Positions 11,185 to 22,955 of a DNA stretch of 64,000 nt are shown one piece after another. Each line of letters opens with the position of its first letter. Within the stretch, counting starts at the first letter, position 1. The position numbers and the translations under genes were made by a program. The notes beneath the pieces are model-generated. The model worked only from the letters and a program-made list of their open reading frames with translations. It searched no databases and was not told the origin of the DNA. The stretch spans positions 1-64,000 of the forward strand of contig CAJNAR010000028.1 in NCBI GenBank assembly GCA_905220665.1, given 5' to 3'. The DNA is from Albugo candida. Lineage: Eukaryota > Oomycota > Peronosporomycetes > Albuginales > Albuginaceae.

Positions 11185-11685
11185 TCACGATAATCGAATT
11201 GTTCCACTCGAAGCATCGATAGTTGGATCGAGTGGTGTATTGAAATCACCAAATACGATATAATTAGCGGTCGATTCGAAAGTGTTGGAGAGCAATAACT
11301 CATAAAATCCCACTCGTTCCTCGGCCTTGACCGTTGCATATACATTGTGAATATACACCGGTGCATCGTGAATGAAAGGACGCAAAACCAAATAGCGATT
11401 TCGAATGCTTCGTTCGGTGAGTTCTTCAGCTGTTGTATAACCGGGAAAGTCTAAACGAAGAATTGTAATGACGCCGCCACTGCGGTTTTGAGTCGGATGG
11501 AGAAAAGCACTGTTGTGGTCGTTGACAAACATTGTATGCTGCATTTTTGAGGATAATAAAAACTGAAATGAGTCCAGCTGGTTGCGATCGTGAAAATTGG
11601 TTTCTTGAACACAGCAAATGGAGTGTTGTGATACGATGTGGTCGATAAAAAGATGACCATTTTTATGAATTCCATTAACATTCAC
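11185..11685 (-). pseudogene. LINE A AP-endonuclease (EEP) domain
   Basis: The 166-codon frame starts MNVNGIHKNG and contains CCVQETNF (catalytic glutamate block), a YIHNVYATV strand and VFGDFNTPLD (the GDFN motif), the diagnostic order of exonuclease-endonuclease-phosphatase domains in L1-like ORF2. It is C-terminally cut by frameshift at about 11185. The 11053-10274 frame that follows is the endonuclease-RT linker. Confidence 0.85.
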
Positions 11686-12049
11686 CGTGAGTGCTGAGAC
11701 ATTGTTCCACGTTGAAATACTCGAGGTGCCCTTAGCATTTAAGCTGAAGTGGACCAGAAATCAACCTCGTTTCACCATCTTGTTGTGAGAGGTGAAGTGT
11801 TGTATGTTCCTCTGGAAAAAAGCTGAGATTGACTGAGAGATCGCTGATATCACCACAGAGAAGTCCTCGCTATTTACCACCAAACCATTGAGACCAACAT
11901 TTTGTTCCTACGTCGAAGCGTAACAACAATATTAGCACATTGATCTGAAGTAAACGATAATGATGACCCGGAATCCAGATCACTGGTCTATCGGTGAGAC
12001 AGCGGATCCAGTGATCGTTTGTGTAAAATGTCGGAGCAGTAGACATAAA

Positions 12050-14225
12050 TCACAACTCCAATAATGCGAGAGCTTTGGTCGCCCGTGTCAAACCGTGAAC
12101 AGTGTCCGACACTGACTTCCACCAAGGCATCACTTTCTCGAGAAATACAGCTCTCTTCGAGGAAACTTTTCCACCAACGTGGCGATTCCATCGCGTCGTA
12201 AACGTGACATCTTCGCCGAGATTGTGCGCTGCAAAAACAAGATTGATTAGAAGTAGATGTGCTCCCTCGTCCAACGCAGCATCATTCGACTCCATGCATG
12301 AAATAAGCATCTCAAGCATGGTAATGGATGATCTAATGCTGACCGGATGATTTGGTCCGTGTTGGTACAAAATTGTACCAACCGAAGCACATGAGAGATG
12401 TCCGGATTGGCTTGGACCAGCTTTTCCGGTCGAAGCTGGTGAAGTGCATTTTTGGAATCCATTTCCATGAGCTCTCCGATTCCACCAATTCGAGTTGGTC
12501 ACTCTGCTTTTTCCACCGTTGTATGACGCTTCTAATAAAAGTGCACTGCCTCTTTCGAAGTGGCCACCTCCTTTGGAATACGTGCTTTCACGGGAATAAT
12601 TTGAATGCGGTTGCCATGCTCCGGAGTGGCAACGCTTGGACTTCTTCGGCCTCCATCTCCATGGTTGCGAGCACAGAAAAGTAATTGCTTGTCGCCAACG
12701 TTGGGAGCGCCCGAGGTGATGCACCGAAAACCATTTGGTCGAACGGCTCTGTCCGATTACGCTTTCCTCGTGGCCATGCCAGCTCCTTGTATGTGTCACC
12801 ATCTTCCTTCACCCATGGATGGGAAGAAGATTGACTTATCAAATGTAGAATGGGGGAAGTGGGTTGCGATAAGTCCGGCGACCCTGGTGGTGAGATAGAG
12901 AGAGGAGTGTTGAGCTCCAAAGAAATTTGGTCGGAGTGTTTTCGCTCCGGTCGCCTCGTCTCCAATTCATGAATTTGAACTGGCTTCTCTACCTTTTTGG
13001 GACCACCGCGACTGCCGTTGGCGCGGTTGTTTGTTTTGTATTTAAGATTGCGATTTTGCTTGGTGTTGATTCTGACGTTGAGTGTGATTTTTGTTTTGTT
13101 GTTGTTGTTGTTGCTGTTCATTTGTGTTTGTTTGGTTGTTACCGGGCTCCTGTGGCTAATGCAGCACCCAAATCCAAGCAGCAAGGCCCACGTTGACCAA
13201 AACGTGGTCGTTTCGTTGGAATAGGAGCATTCTTACCCCACACTGGGTAGAGCTGTTTGTCGTAAGCGATTTGTTCAATCCCTTTACCAACTCTAACCAG
13301 TTGCTGAGGGCACGTCGAACCGCTAAAGTAAACTCGTCAAGTCGACATCACCACTTCTTTAGTGGGAACAGTTTCACGTAAGGCGTCATACACCACCTGA
13401 CACCCGAGTTTGTGAAGAGCGCGGAGAATGTTGATCCGTTCTTCCTCCCCGCCAACACCGAAGACATCGAGGTAGTATCTTATTTCAAGAGTATCAAACT
13501 CCCGAAAAAATACTTTTCCTCAAGGATAGTCACCAGCTGACACTCCAATTCTTGGCACGCATCCGCCGTAGTGTCCACCACCCTGTTGTTGCCCCTAAGC
13601 ATTTTGGATACCTGAGAGATTGACCGACTCTCCAGTAAGCTTTCAAATACCGTATTGCCATGGTCTCGAATCAGGGAGGTTAAAATTATTCCATTTGGAG
13701 TACGGTTCACGACTGGCCCGTCTCCAACACCATTGGGAAGGTTGATTTCCGGATTTGGAAAGGTCTTGCTGCTTCCAATTTCGCAGAAAAAACTGACCAA
13801 TTCGGATGCTCCCCATCAGCATTTTAACTGCAGTATAGCCTCGGGTATCCGAGGCTATCGTCTGTGGGAGCTCCACGCGAAATTTTTCGCCCGAGCTCGA
13901 GCCTGGTCCTTACGCAAGGACTCCTGTGACTTGATAATGTCAGCCAGGGTGAGACTTTTGGTGTCGGCTACACTTGCAGTTGCCTTTGCGTCACCCTGTG
14001 ACGAGGCAATAAAAGTACTGCACGTACCACCGGTACCACATCCGTCACTGTTAGTACCGGTATTACCCTGTACCGTCCAGTGGTTCTTTCCACGTCATCA
14101 CACAGAGGTGATGACTCACCAACAATCATGCAATCACTTAAAGCTGGGTGACTCATGTGGGTTGTCACGTCACTACAAGTGGACGCAAGCACCCTGGGTT
14201 GTGTCGATATGTCGACTTGAACCAT
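12050..14225 (-). pseudogene. LINE A ORF1 (broken)
   Basis: Several frames here match, block by block, the ORF1 region of copy B. Shared blocks are the SLIRDHGN/SFVRDHGN segment (13480-13800 vs 20389-20571), the RNRT/RNRS-rich low-complexity stretch (12588-13184 vs 19434-19925), and the C-terminal block ending LTRATKALALLEL vs LTRATYSLSFFEL (12050-12802 vs 18713-19330). It includes an asparagine/(GTT)n run at about 13090-13115. No known nucleic-acid-binding domain is recognised; the assignment rests on position 5' of the endonuclease and conservation between copies. Confidence 0.65.
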
Positions 14226-14282
14226 TGTTTTCGAGAGGAAAGAGCTGAAAAAGTAGTTTTTCGAGTTGTTTTGTACTAGATT

Positions 14283-14352
14283 GGCTGGTTACATAGTAGC
14301 CTGCAAATTGAGAAGTTTGCTCAAGTGCTCAACCGACTGAGCTGCTGCGGAG
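14283..14352 (-). repeat. SINE-like tRNA head fragment
   Basis: On the minus strand this reads CAGCTCAGTCGGTTGAGCAC then TTGAGC, a tRNA A-box/D-arm-like sequence nearly identical to the head of the repeat at 21456-21722. It is wedged between the 5' end of LINE A and the 3' end of LINE B, and is truncated. Confidence 0.6.
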
Positions 14353-14543
14353 AGCTGTCGCGGGCTTAGTTGTAGCTGTCTATATTACGAGAAGTAGACG
14401 TAAATGACTTCTCTAATGCCCGGAATACAATGAATAAACAAAAAACATGAAGGAATGATAGGTATTAGTCTACACCGAGTTTGATCGGACTGGAAAGAAG
14501 TAGTTGTGAAAAGAAACGCTGCTCATGAGCGACTTACAATCGT

Positions 14544-15290
14544 TTACGTCGCCGAAGTTGAAGAAGGCTCGGCCGTGCAGAGAAATATCTCCGTGATGAA
14601 CCAGTATGTTAATATGACTCTAATACTTTTGCTAAGTGCTTCACCTGCTCCGTAGCGTATTACTGTTTTTGAAATTAGCGTATAGGTGCTATAAATCACC
14701 GAAACAGCTGACACAGTTGGCGTTGAAGTGCCGTGGGCGAAAAGTCTGGGATTCCGATCCGTCCATATAAAATGAATCACGACCACGACTAATGTAAACC
14801 AAAGATCCTCCAGCACCAGTCGGAATAGGTTTCCACGCATAACGAAGTGCAGGAATCCGTGCACACGTGACATGTAACCATCACGGGCGAACAGAAGAGA
14901 AGATTGTCCAAGACGGAAAGAGCTCTTCCAATATTGGACTTGTCCTATTGCAATCGAAATACAAATGCTGGTAGCTTTCGACCGCACCACAATTCTTCTG
15001 AGTGCACAGAATGATTTCTGGATGTGATTGTTGTAAAAACCAAAATCGTTCTCGAACTGGTAAGATTAACGTCCCGCTTCGATCACGTTAGGGCACGTGA
15101 AGCAACAGTGGGTGCGGTTTATCCGGTGGCAGTGCCTTCCCCACGACGCGATACAGTTGGTTCCTAGAATCATCGGAAAGAAAAACTTTCCTGTCCGAAG
15201 ATTGAATGCCAAAGTGAACCGGAACGCCCGTGTTATTTACCTTTCGGGACAGTATGATACTCCAACTGGTTGAGCTCTTCAAAGAATTTG
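14544..15290 (-). pseudogene. LINE B C-terminal remnant
   Basis: Frames at 14544-14990 and 15088-15282 correspond to the region after RT. The block HFIWTDRNPRLFAHGTSTPT parallels HFVWTDRNRRLFDHRSATPT in copy A. The cysteine-containing zf-RVT segment upstream (about 15.0 kb) is present but frame-broken. Confidence 0.7.
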
Positions 15291-15914
15291 CGTTGCTTCG
15301 AGATACAAACGGCGTAAAAACTTCGATTGAGACTGATCGGATGGCATACCAGCATCACTTGTACTAAAACGAAAAAATGTATTCTAGTGAAGAGGCAAAA
15401 CAGTCCGTTCTTCTGCCAAACAAGTCACGTAAAGACCGTATTTGAAACGCTTGAGCAAAGCGCATCCGAAAACTATGCGCTGGTTCGAGCACCATTACCA
15501 GAAATCGTCGATGAGCAGAGACACTCGTTGACCGTTGCCTCTTCTCAAAGCAAAGCCGAGGGTCGATATAAAACCATTGGGGAGCATCCAACAGCGGGGA
15601 AAATCTCTTTTGCTGTGATAGATCGTTGCTGGTAATATCCCACTGACTTTGGTGAAACCAAAGACATGTCTGCTTCCACCATGATGACGCTATATTCCAA
15701 TGCACCATAGTGATATGTCGACGTGGTGATATCGTGAGGATATCGAGTGATCGATATTGGCCCTAAATCGGGCAATATGCATCGCGTGATCTCCAATCCA
15801 GTAAGTGCCCAGTTGCTGGGTGAAGCTGTACTGGAATTAAATTGAAATTGTTGTAAAAACGGAAATCTTCTTTCTTCAGTTGTGCTGCGATAACAGGAAC
15901 CTGTAGTACGCTTT

Positions 15915-16989
15915 TTAAATGAATAGATGCAAGACTTCCGTCTTTATCAGCTGAATGTGTGCTGTATATCGCTCATACTTCCGACTCAGAACAAATCGAT
16001 CAAGCATCGACTGCCATCGGCGAAGTATATATTGCGGAATGTTCAAATGGCTTGTAAGGTGCCATAAAGGTGATTGAACCATATTTTGTGCCACCAATAG
16101 TCTTCCACGAACTATTCTGGCTCGACGAAACCACTGACGGTATCCACCATCTGAACGATCCTCTAAAAATTCAATCATCAAATCACCAACGGGCGATTGA
16201 CTGAATGGAACTCCCAAGTATTTCAACGACGCGCTCGGTGAGAGTACTTACCCATGTGCAAGCGGTTGACCTACGTGGTGTCGATACAGTGGGAGCAAAG
16301 TGGACTTGGAAAAGCTTTGCTCCTGAACCATCGCAATATTTCTGAACGATCTCGAGCTGCTCCTCTACTCCTTTGAGCGAAGACGATAATAATGTCCGGT
16401 CGTCCGCAAAAAACAAACTCGTTGCTGTAGTCGTCGGAGTGATACATATTCCAGGTCCTTCATTCCTCTGCAACAAATTCTTCAACGGCTCAATCGTCAT
16501 GAGAAAGAGCAAAGCGGACAGTGGATCACCCTATTTAACACCCTTCGACGGAGTGATTTTTGGCGAAAGCGTTCCATTTAGCAACAACGATACATGTGTG
16601 TTGGAGTAAAGAAGCTGTGCACACAGGATAATAGAAGTTCCACAATTCATTTTCGATAAAACTTCAAACATGTACGAGCAATCCACTCGATCGTACGATT
16701 TCAGAAAATCGAGAAATGTTGCGTATGCTTGTTCATCACGATGAGTGACTAGATCCTGCAGATCACTCACATACTGAATATGATGATGGATGGAACGTCC
16801 TCGAAGAAATGCTTTTTGATCCTCGTGGATCAATTTCGGAAGCACCTGCTGAAGTCGGTACGCAAGTACCTTCGACAGCACTTTCACATCCACGCAGATC
16901 AAGGAAATACGGCGATAGTTGCCAGGATCGGCACGGGATCCTTTTTTGTGCAGCAACGTCATTGCTGTGCTACATTGAGAGCGCAGCAA
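15915..16989 (-). pseudogene. LINE B reverse transcriptase
   Basis: Motifs in order are GNYRRISLICVDVKVLSKVL, QKAFLRGRSIHHHI, FLDFLKSYDRVDC (motif A), SPxxGVK near 16531 (motif B start) and SLFFADDRTLLSS (motif C) at about 16400. The segment between motifs B and C lacks the TAG present in copies A and C: it reads GICITPTTTATSLFFADD. Frame shifts occur at about 16530 and 16240. Confidence 0.85.
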
Positions 16990-17952
16990 AGAGCCTCGAC
17001 ACAGTTGGTGTTAGGAAACAATTTTTAGACATTCACCAAGACACTTGAAGTGAGTTGGTAGAATACTGCGGGCAATCTGTCCATTCCAGGTGATTAATGT
17101 CCACGCGTGTGAATGATTGCATCTTCCATCTCCCGTTTTGTTAAAGGAGAGGACAAAAAGGATTTATCCAAGCTGGATAATGTATTTCTGATGGATTGAA
17201 GTAATTTCTGTTGTTGTGTCGCACATGGGCGCAAAGGAAGTCCAGCTGAACTTCCTGGGTATCCCATGATACCACCCACTGACCTGTAAACTGAAGGATG
17301 ATATCAATAGGAGTCCTAGACACTTGTCCAGTAGGCAGTAGAACTTCCTCCACGGATACACGATGACATATTAAGTCAACTGGTCGAAAGAAATGTCGCG
17401 ATGATTTATCCATATTCTACATGTGGTAATCGAAATGGTATCTTGATTATACTTGGACGAACTCTTAACCCGTGCATGATAAGAGCGGAGAGCTTCCGCG
17501 TAAACCATTTTTCTTGTTCTTGGTTTGATTGTCGAAAAGCTGCTGCAGCTTCGTCCACCGCAGCACGAGCGTCTGTGACGTCCAACTCTTCTCGGCGACG
17601 AATCTTCTTTTGGATTTGTTGTAGTACTTTTTTTGTCTGCTTCTTCCAATTCTCCCAGTCATTCCCAGGATGAGAGGAAACACGAAGCTTTTCTAGGATA
17701 CGACCCGCCTCCTCTTCAATCACTTCTTTGATTGATGGATAGTTAAATAATGATGAAGGACATTTCCAGTAACCACGACCTTGGAGTTGAGATGGATTTG
17801 CGAAATTTACAACATGAGCCAGATGATCACCCATGTGTGGGAGTGAAACTTAAGTGGACTCCTTGTAAACTGACTGGAAAAGAGGTTCTGGGTTGGCGGC
17901 CAGTAAAGATACGTGCTTCAGGATGATGTTGACGCCAAGAATCCAGCACACC

Positions 17953-18564
17953 CTAGTTGGTAAGCCATTCCAAACATGAGAGGCGACTTGGCTCGTGCCG
18001 GTTTACACCACTGGAGCAATCCAAACTGTGACACAAGGTTGTGTTCAAATCGCCACAAACGATGTGCGTTGCGCTGTGTTCAAAAGATCCGTTGGAACTT
18101 GATCGACTATTTTTTTTGCGTTCCACTGGATTCACCGGAGCATAAGCGTTATAGATATATACTGGAGCTCCAAGAATCGCCATACGTACAACCAAATATC
18201 GGTCGGGTACGGAGACAGAGGTAAGAGCTTGTGCAGAGTCAGATCCGGGAAAATCTCGACGAATAATTGTCATAACCCCGTGTACTCGTTCCCGAACGGG
18301 ATGAGAGTGAAGACTATTCGAGTCACTGACATAAAGATGATGTCGGAATGTGGAAGCCAAGTGAAACTGAAAAGTCTCCAGGTGGTGACGGTCGCGAAAA
18401 TGAGTTTCCTGTACACAACAAATAGCGTATTTCGATAGTGTGTGTTGTATCAATAGATGACCATTCTTTTTGATTCCGTTTGTATTGACGGAAAAAATGG
18501 TTTCATTTGTCCACGAAAGAATGTCCGTTGAGCTGCCCTTAGTATTGAACTGTAAGGGGACCAA
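17953..18564 (-). pseudogene. LINE B AP-endonuclease (EEP) domain
   Basis: The 203-codon frame contains FSVNTNGIKKNGH, CCVQETHFRDR (catalytic glutamate), APVYIYNAYAPVNP and VCGDLNTTL, where the family usually has GDFN. It aligns with 11185-11685 of copy A. The frame ends without continuing into the linker. Confidence 0.85.
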
Positions 18565-18712
18565 CGACGAGTTTCTTAACTCCGTCTTCCTCCTTCAGCT
18601 GTTAAAATAATTTTATTAATAAACTTTTTTTTTATTGATGTATGGAAGCTTCGTCGGTAAGAAGAAGGGTCGACGACTGTAACTGCACCAAGTAATCGAA
18701 AATTGGACTCTC

Positions 18713-21139
18713 CTACTTTGCGTCAAACCACTCGCTGAGACATAGTGTATCTAGCGGTGAGCGTAAAATGGTCAACAACAAATTCGTGTGAAGCAGACGA
18801 CACTGGTGAGTTGGAATCCACAACAATGGCTGGCCAGTAACGTACTGGATCCAGTGGTCGCTATGATATGGATTTGGAGCCGTGTACATCAACATTAGCT
18901 CGAAGAACGAGAGGGAGTATGTTGCTCGTGTCAATGCTTCCATTTCCACTGATGTAGTCCACCAGTTTTCCACCGTCTCGAGCATATTTTTACGAACGGA
19001 CGAAACGGAACCACCGACTTTCTTTGACCATTTTTTGCTGAACGTGGTATCTGAGTTCGGCTCGGATGCTGCAAGTATACGGTTTATGGTGTGTATTCGA
19101 GCCACTTGCTCCAAGCATGGGTCATTCGACCTCATGCTACGATTTAGCACTCCATGCAGTGCAAACGGATGGTCCATGGCAAAGTGAAGAATGCTGTCTC
19201 CGTTGGAGGTGAATCCAACATGATTGCTTGCTTTGGCCACATGAACATCCTCTGTCAGTAAAGTATCCGGTCTAGGGGGAGTTTGAGGTGTTTTCAAATC
19301 TTGGATCAAGAAGTCCACCACCTCTGCCACTCGAGTAGGACGGTCGTCCTTTTCGATCCGGGTGTGCTTTTCTTCATGAAATGAGACGCTTCTTTGAAAT
19401 TAGCCAGATCATTTTAACCACGAGCTTGGATAGTTAAATCTGGTAACTCTTTCCAAAGTCGGCTTTCGGTGTTATCTCGATTTTCACAGAATCCACGTCG
19501 ACCAAAACAAGCACATTAAAGTAAATGCTTGTAGCAAAACCGTCCAACGATTTTGGAGGGGCATTGCATAGTAAGCTCTGGAAGCGATCGAGCGAGCGAT
19601 TGCGCTTGTTGCGTGGTCGAACTGGAGTCCACGTATCTTCAGTAGACTGTGACGATGCTTTTTCTGCAAGTTTTTGTTCATTGTCGTTGACATCCGGAAC
19701 AGCAGAAGGAATATCCTGTTGGAATAAATCCGAGTTGGGTAGTTCGGAAAGGTTTTCATCAGCAGCGTTTCGAGCAGAAGAGACTTTACGAGATGGAATC
19801 TTGTTTGTGAAACTTTGTTCAGACACTTCAGGCATGTTTACGTTGATGCTATCTGGGTTTTTTGTAGGTTGTGACTTCACGGGCTGACTTTCAGCCGATG
19901 AAGCCGATTTGGTTTTTGTTGCCAATTCGGTTCAGGAGTGTTCACCGGCAGCAGTAAGTAGTGCGGACTGCGCTGACCCGTCCTCAACCGATCAACCGGG
20001 AGTGAAGAAGATTTTCCTTGAGCCAAGTAGTATCTCCCCTCGATACATATTTGCTCAAACACTTTGCCGCCAACATTGAGCTGCTCAGGACAGCTTGTGC
20101 CACAAAAGTACACTCTACAAGTCGACACGGAAAGTCTTCTGGTAGCCACTGCTTCGCGAAAATTCTCATACAGAACATCGCAACCAAGACGATGCAATGC
20201 CGACGCAAGTTTTAGAGTGAAAATTTCCGTTCCAGTTCCGAAAATAGCCAGAAAAAGCGTGTGCCGAGAATATCAAATTCTCGGAAGGAGTAGCTGTTAC
20301 CGAGAATCCTTACTTTTTCCTTGGCCAATCTCTGGCAGACTTCCTCTTCGGTAACAAGTAGTCTCAAATTACCACCGGGTAATTTTGCCTATTGGCCAAT
20401 TTTTCCAGCTTCAAAAAGCTCGTCGACTCTCACATTACCATGATCTCGAACAAAAGATTGCAAAATATGCGCTGGTGGGTTTCGAACCAGCGCTTGTCCA
20501 GTCTCCAATACAACCGAGAATTTTGGCGCTCGGTAATACGAAAGTTTGGCTGCAGTTAAGTGAGCAGACAAAACCTCCCAACTTAAACGGCCCTCTTGGA
20601 ACAGCTTTCAATTGCGCGTAGATCCGACGCTAAAGGCTTGGGCATTTCAACCTTCCAGGTTGCTTTTTTAGCCGCTTTATCCTTGTGGATTTCCTCATGA
20701 CTCTTCAGGATATCGGCGAGACATGGCCACTTACCGGTTTTCTTTCCTTGCTCAACCGGTCTCCGAGGTGCTGACGGCAACGCGTCATCCACCTCCATTG
20801 CGACCGGCTGATTGGCAGGAATGGGATTGGGAGAGAGAGGTGTCTCAATTTCCACATCGGCCTCTGATTGGCCAATCACCACGTCAGCCGGTAAAGGGTT
20901 GGACGGGATAGGTGAGGACGTGGGCGTATCATTTACAGGTAACGAGTCACTAACGGACGAGTTACGATGAGACAAGTTACCCACATCCGGTGATGAAACG
21001 GACAAGTTATTAGGATACGGGTGGTCAGCACCCGGTGAGGTGACGGTAGGAAGACTTGAGATATCGATAGAAACCCCAATCTTCGACAGGGTAGAATGTT
21101 TGTTGTACTCAGTTTTGGCATGTATGCAGCAGCTGGCAA
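18713..21139 (-). pseudogene. LINE B ORF1 (broken)
   Basis: Three successive frames (about 21139-20583, 19925-19434, 19330-18713) plus connecting fragments form a proline/serine-rich N-terminus, a WPCLADILKSHEEIHKDKAA block (matching LADIIKSQESLRKDQAR in copy A), a basic middle segment and a conserved C-terminal block. No RRM or CCHC knuckle could be recognised. Confidence 0.65.
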
Positions 21140-21149
21140 TTAGAGAAGT

Positions 21150-21245
21150 CTCGTCAGGGGGCTTAGGGGTTAGTGAATACGTGTTCCGACCGTGTGTACC
21201 CTGGTTCAAATCCCGGCGGTGGCAAATGGGCTGCGGTGGGGCCCT
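21150..21245 (+). repeat. tRNA-derived sequence (SINE head or tRNA pseudogene)
   Basis: The plus strand reads GGCTTAGGGGTTAGTGAA (A-box-like) and, about 40 nt on, GGTTCAAATCCCGG (a perfect B box) followed by CGGTGGC. The expected 5' acceptor half (GCCACCG) is absent and the stem does not close, so this is not a functional tRNA. It sits at the 5' edge of LINE B. Confidence 0.6.
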
Positions 21246-21455
21246 TTGGCAGAGGCATAGATTCCCCCACGTAAATATCAACCTACTAAATGAAAATATG
21301 GACGTGTTAAGACCGCTGACAACTACACCGGGCTCTTCAGACCGTTACATACTAGTGATTGTAATAGAGTAGATAACCACCAAACTGTAGTAACAGAACG
21401 GTGTCTAAATAAAAGTACTACGGTCCAAGACCTCTAACTGAGCTGGGCCGGGCCC

Positions 21456-21722
21456 CTCTCACCATGATCTATTTTTTTTACTTAGTCAAGTATTTCATTA
21501 CACTGTTTATCTGGTTCTGTAACTACCTTCCTTATCTTATCATGAGCCCCTGACCGTGTTAATATCACTTAAGTCGTACTTCAAGCCTAGGGAGGCAGAT
21601 ATTTTCCAAGCTTATTGCTTGTGTGGGATCAAACAGCTGCCCGCACTGCCCGGGATCAAACTAATGAACTCCGGCAGAGGGTCCGTGCGCTCAAGTGCTC
21701 AACCAACTGAGCTGGAGCGGAC
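21456..21722 (-). repeat. SINE-like repeat, tRNA head (copy S1)
   Basis: Minus-strand order: a tRNA-like head (CCAGCTCAGTTGGTTGAGCA, then a degenerate B box TTTGATCCCGG), a unique body containing CAAGCAATAAGCTTG and GATATTAACACGGTCAGG, then an A-rich end with ATAGATCATGGTGAGAGG. The body matches 25491-25740 at roughly 85% by eye. The same 3' motif (AATAGGTCATGGTGAGG) reappears at about 21720-21738 and another head-like CCCAGCTCAGTTAGAGG follows at about 21432-21455, so units appear to be arranged in tandem. Confidence 0.7.
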
Positions 21723-22098
21723 CCCTCACCATGACCTATTGGCCCGGAGCGTGAACCTTCCGGCTGGTGATGTATTTGGTACCGGTTACGTATCTTGTCA
21801 GAACCCGGTCACGTCTCTAACGTATCAGATTGATATTTTTCGGGCCGATCTTTCGAGATATCGGATCAACGTCTTTTTTCTAGATATTCGGAGGGGAAAT
21901 TCCTAATTAAAATATATACGTACCTTTTATCAAGAAAACAAGAGTCAACCAAGCTATCGACGAAGTTGTCGTCTGAATTGCTTGATGGAGGATTTGTGCC
22001 AGAAAAAGCATGACGAAGACACAAAAAAGTTAATTTTAGCGAAGTTATAGTCGTTTGCCGAGGTCTAGTGAAGAAGGACACTCAGGAGTTGAAGACAT

Positions 22099-22955
22099 GA
22101 GTGCCAGCCAGGGGATGTATGAGGAGTTGGAGAGAATAGCGTCTAAGTCTGAAGAGCCCAAACAACCCAAGCGTTCCGGCGATTAGATCCAGCCGACCCA
22201 TTTAATGGGGAACTCAAGGATGATAAATTGCGGAGGATGACAGAGGATTATGAGATGAGAACGTCTCGGGGGATACTAGGATATCGAATGCACCCCAGCT
22301 TCCAAAGCACCCTATGTAGAGGTGAGACAGCAACGAGCAACGAGATTCCGTGGAGCGATATCAAGGTTACTAAAACACGCTGCTACCGTTCGAAAGATGT
22401 GTGAACAAGCCGTTCCTCATGCCAGTATAAGCTTGAGTGGATGTGTGGACGAGAGAGAACATTTTGAAATTTGGAATGGAAAAAAGACTCGACAGGAGTT
22501 ACCCAAGAAGACTGGATAAACTATTTTCGGGAAGAGGGAGAGCCAAAGAATGGGGATTTGTCAAAGATCAATAAAGAAATGCGTAAAGTAAGGATAGATA
22601 CCACGCTAACGGATGCAGGATCAAGAATATCGCGGTTGCAAAACCAAATTTACAGAACCTTGGATCAACACGGATTGCAAGAATACGTGGAACATGCGGA
22701 TCCAAACGCATTGTCAAGTGGATGGTAGATACTTTGAAGTCTCGAACATTCAAGAGAAAAATTGTGAAAAACTCGAAATGGACATTCACAAAATAAAGAA
22801 GAAAAACGCTGTGATTTTTCTGCAGTTGGTGTCAGGAGCTTTTGAAAAGTTACATGGAGTGGGACCGGATTCAATGAAGGATAATACGCCGCAAAGATCC
22901 GAATACAAGGACACGAAGTCAAATAGGGGCGAAAGACGCATGAACTTCAGCGAAA
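22099..22955 (+). pseudogene. Retroelement gag-like remnant (possibly Gypsy/Ty3)
   Basis: An ATG at 22099 opens MSASQGMYEELERIASKSEE; after a stop the same protein appears to continue in another frame (RLDPADPFNGELKDDK). At about 22570-22730 the block TDAGSRISRLQNQIYRTLDQ, then HGLQEYVEHADP, resembles oomycete Gypsy gag sequences (DAESRVxKL ... EFVHxEP). This comparison is from family memory, so the Gypsy label is tentative. The remnant ends exactly where LINE C homology begins at 22956. Confidence 0.45.

Larger units (their letters stand above)
7273..14260 (-). mobile_element. LINE copy A (APE-type non-LTR retrotransposon), near full length, broken
   Basis: Read on the minus strand this holds an ORF1 (from about 14225), an AP-endonuclease domain (11685-11185), reverse transcriptase (10305-9269), a C-terminal region with a zf-RVT-like cysteine/histidine motif (about 8.2-8.0 kb) and a 3' tail ending at about 7273. 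This is the layout of L1-like elements. Its 3' terminal sequence (the AATATAGACA...CAACTGAGC block) recurs at the ends of copies B and C, fixing the 3' boundary. Many frameshifts and stops occur, including an in-frame TAG in the RT between the GVKQADPLSA block and FADD. The 5' limit is approximate. Confidence 0.88.
14364..21281 (-). mobile_element. LINE copy B (same superfamily as A, divergent), broken
   Basis: This has the same layout as copy A: ORF1 (about 21.1-18.7 kb), endonuclease (18564-17953), linker (17834-17371), RT (16989-15915) and C-terminal region (to about 14.5 kb), ending with a related 3' terminus (AATATAGACAGC...) at about 14364. Protein similarity to A is clear but much lower than between A and C, so B is a separate subfamily. 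All frames are interrupted. The 5' limit is set where the ORF1-like frame fades, near a tRNA-like sequence, and is approximate. Confidence 0.88.

Noticed and set aside
21150..21245. Functional tRNA gene
   Set aside because: The B box is perfect but the 5' acceptor half does not pair with the 3' CGGTGGC end and the anticodon stem is poor; it is in a transposon block.
21448..21743. The repeated CCCTC(TC)ACCATGAYCTATT at both ends of S1 as a target-site duplication
   Set aside because: The same motif forms the 3' end of S2, so it belongs to the repeat itself; the right-hand copy is better read as the tail of an adjoining unit.
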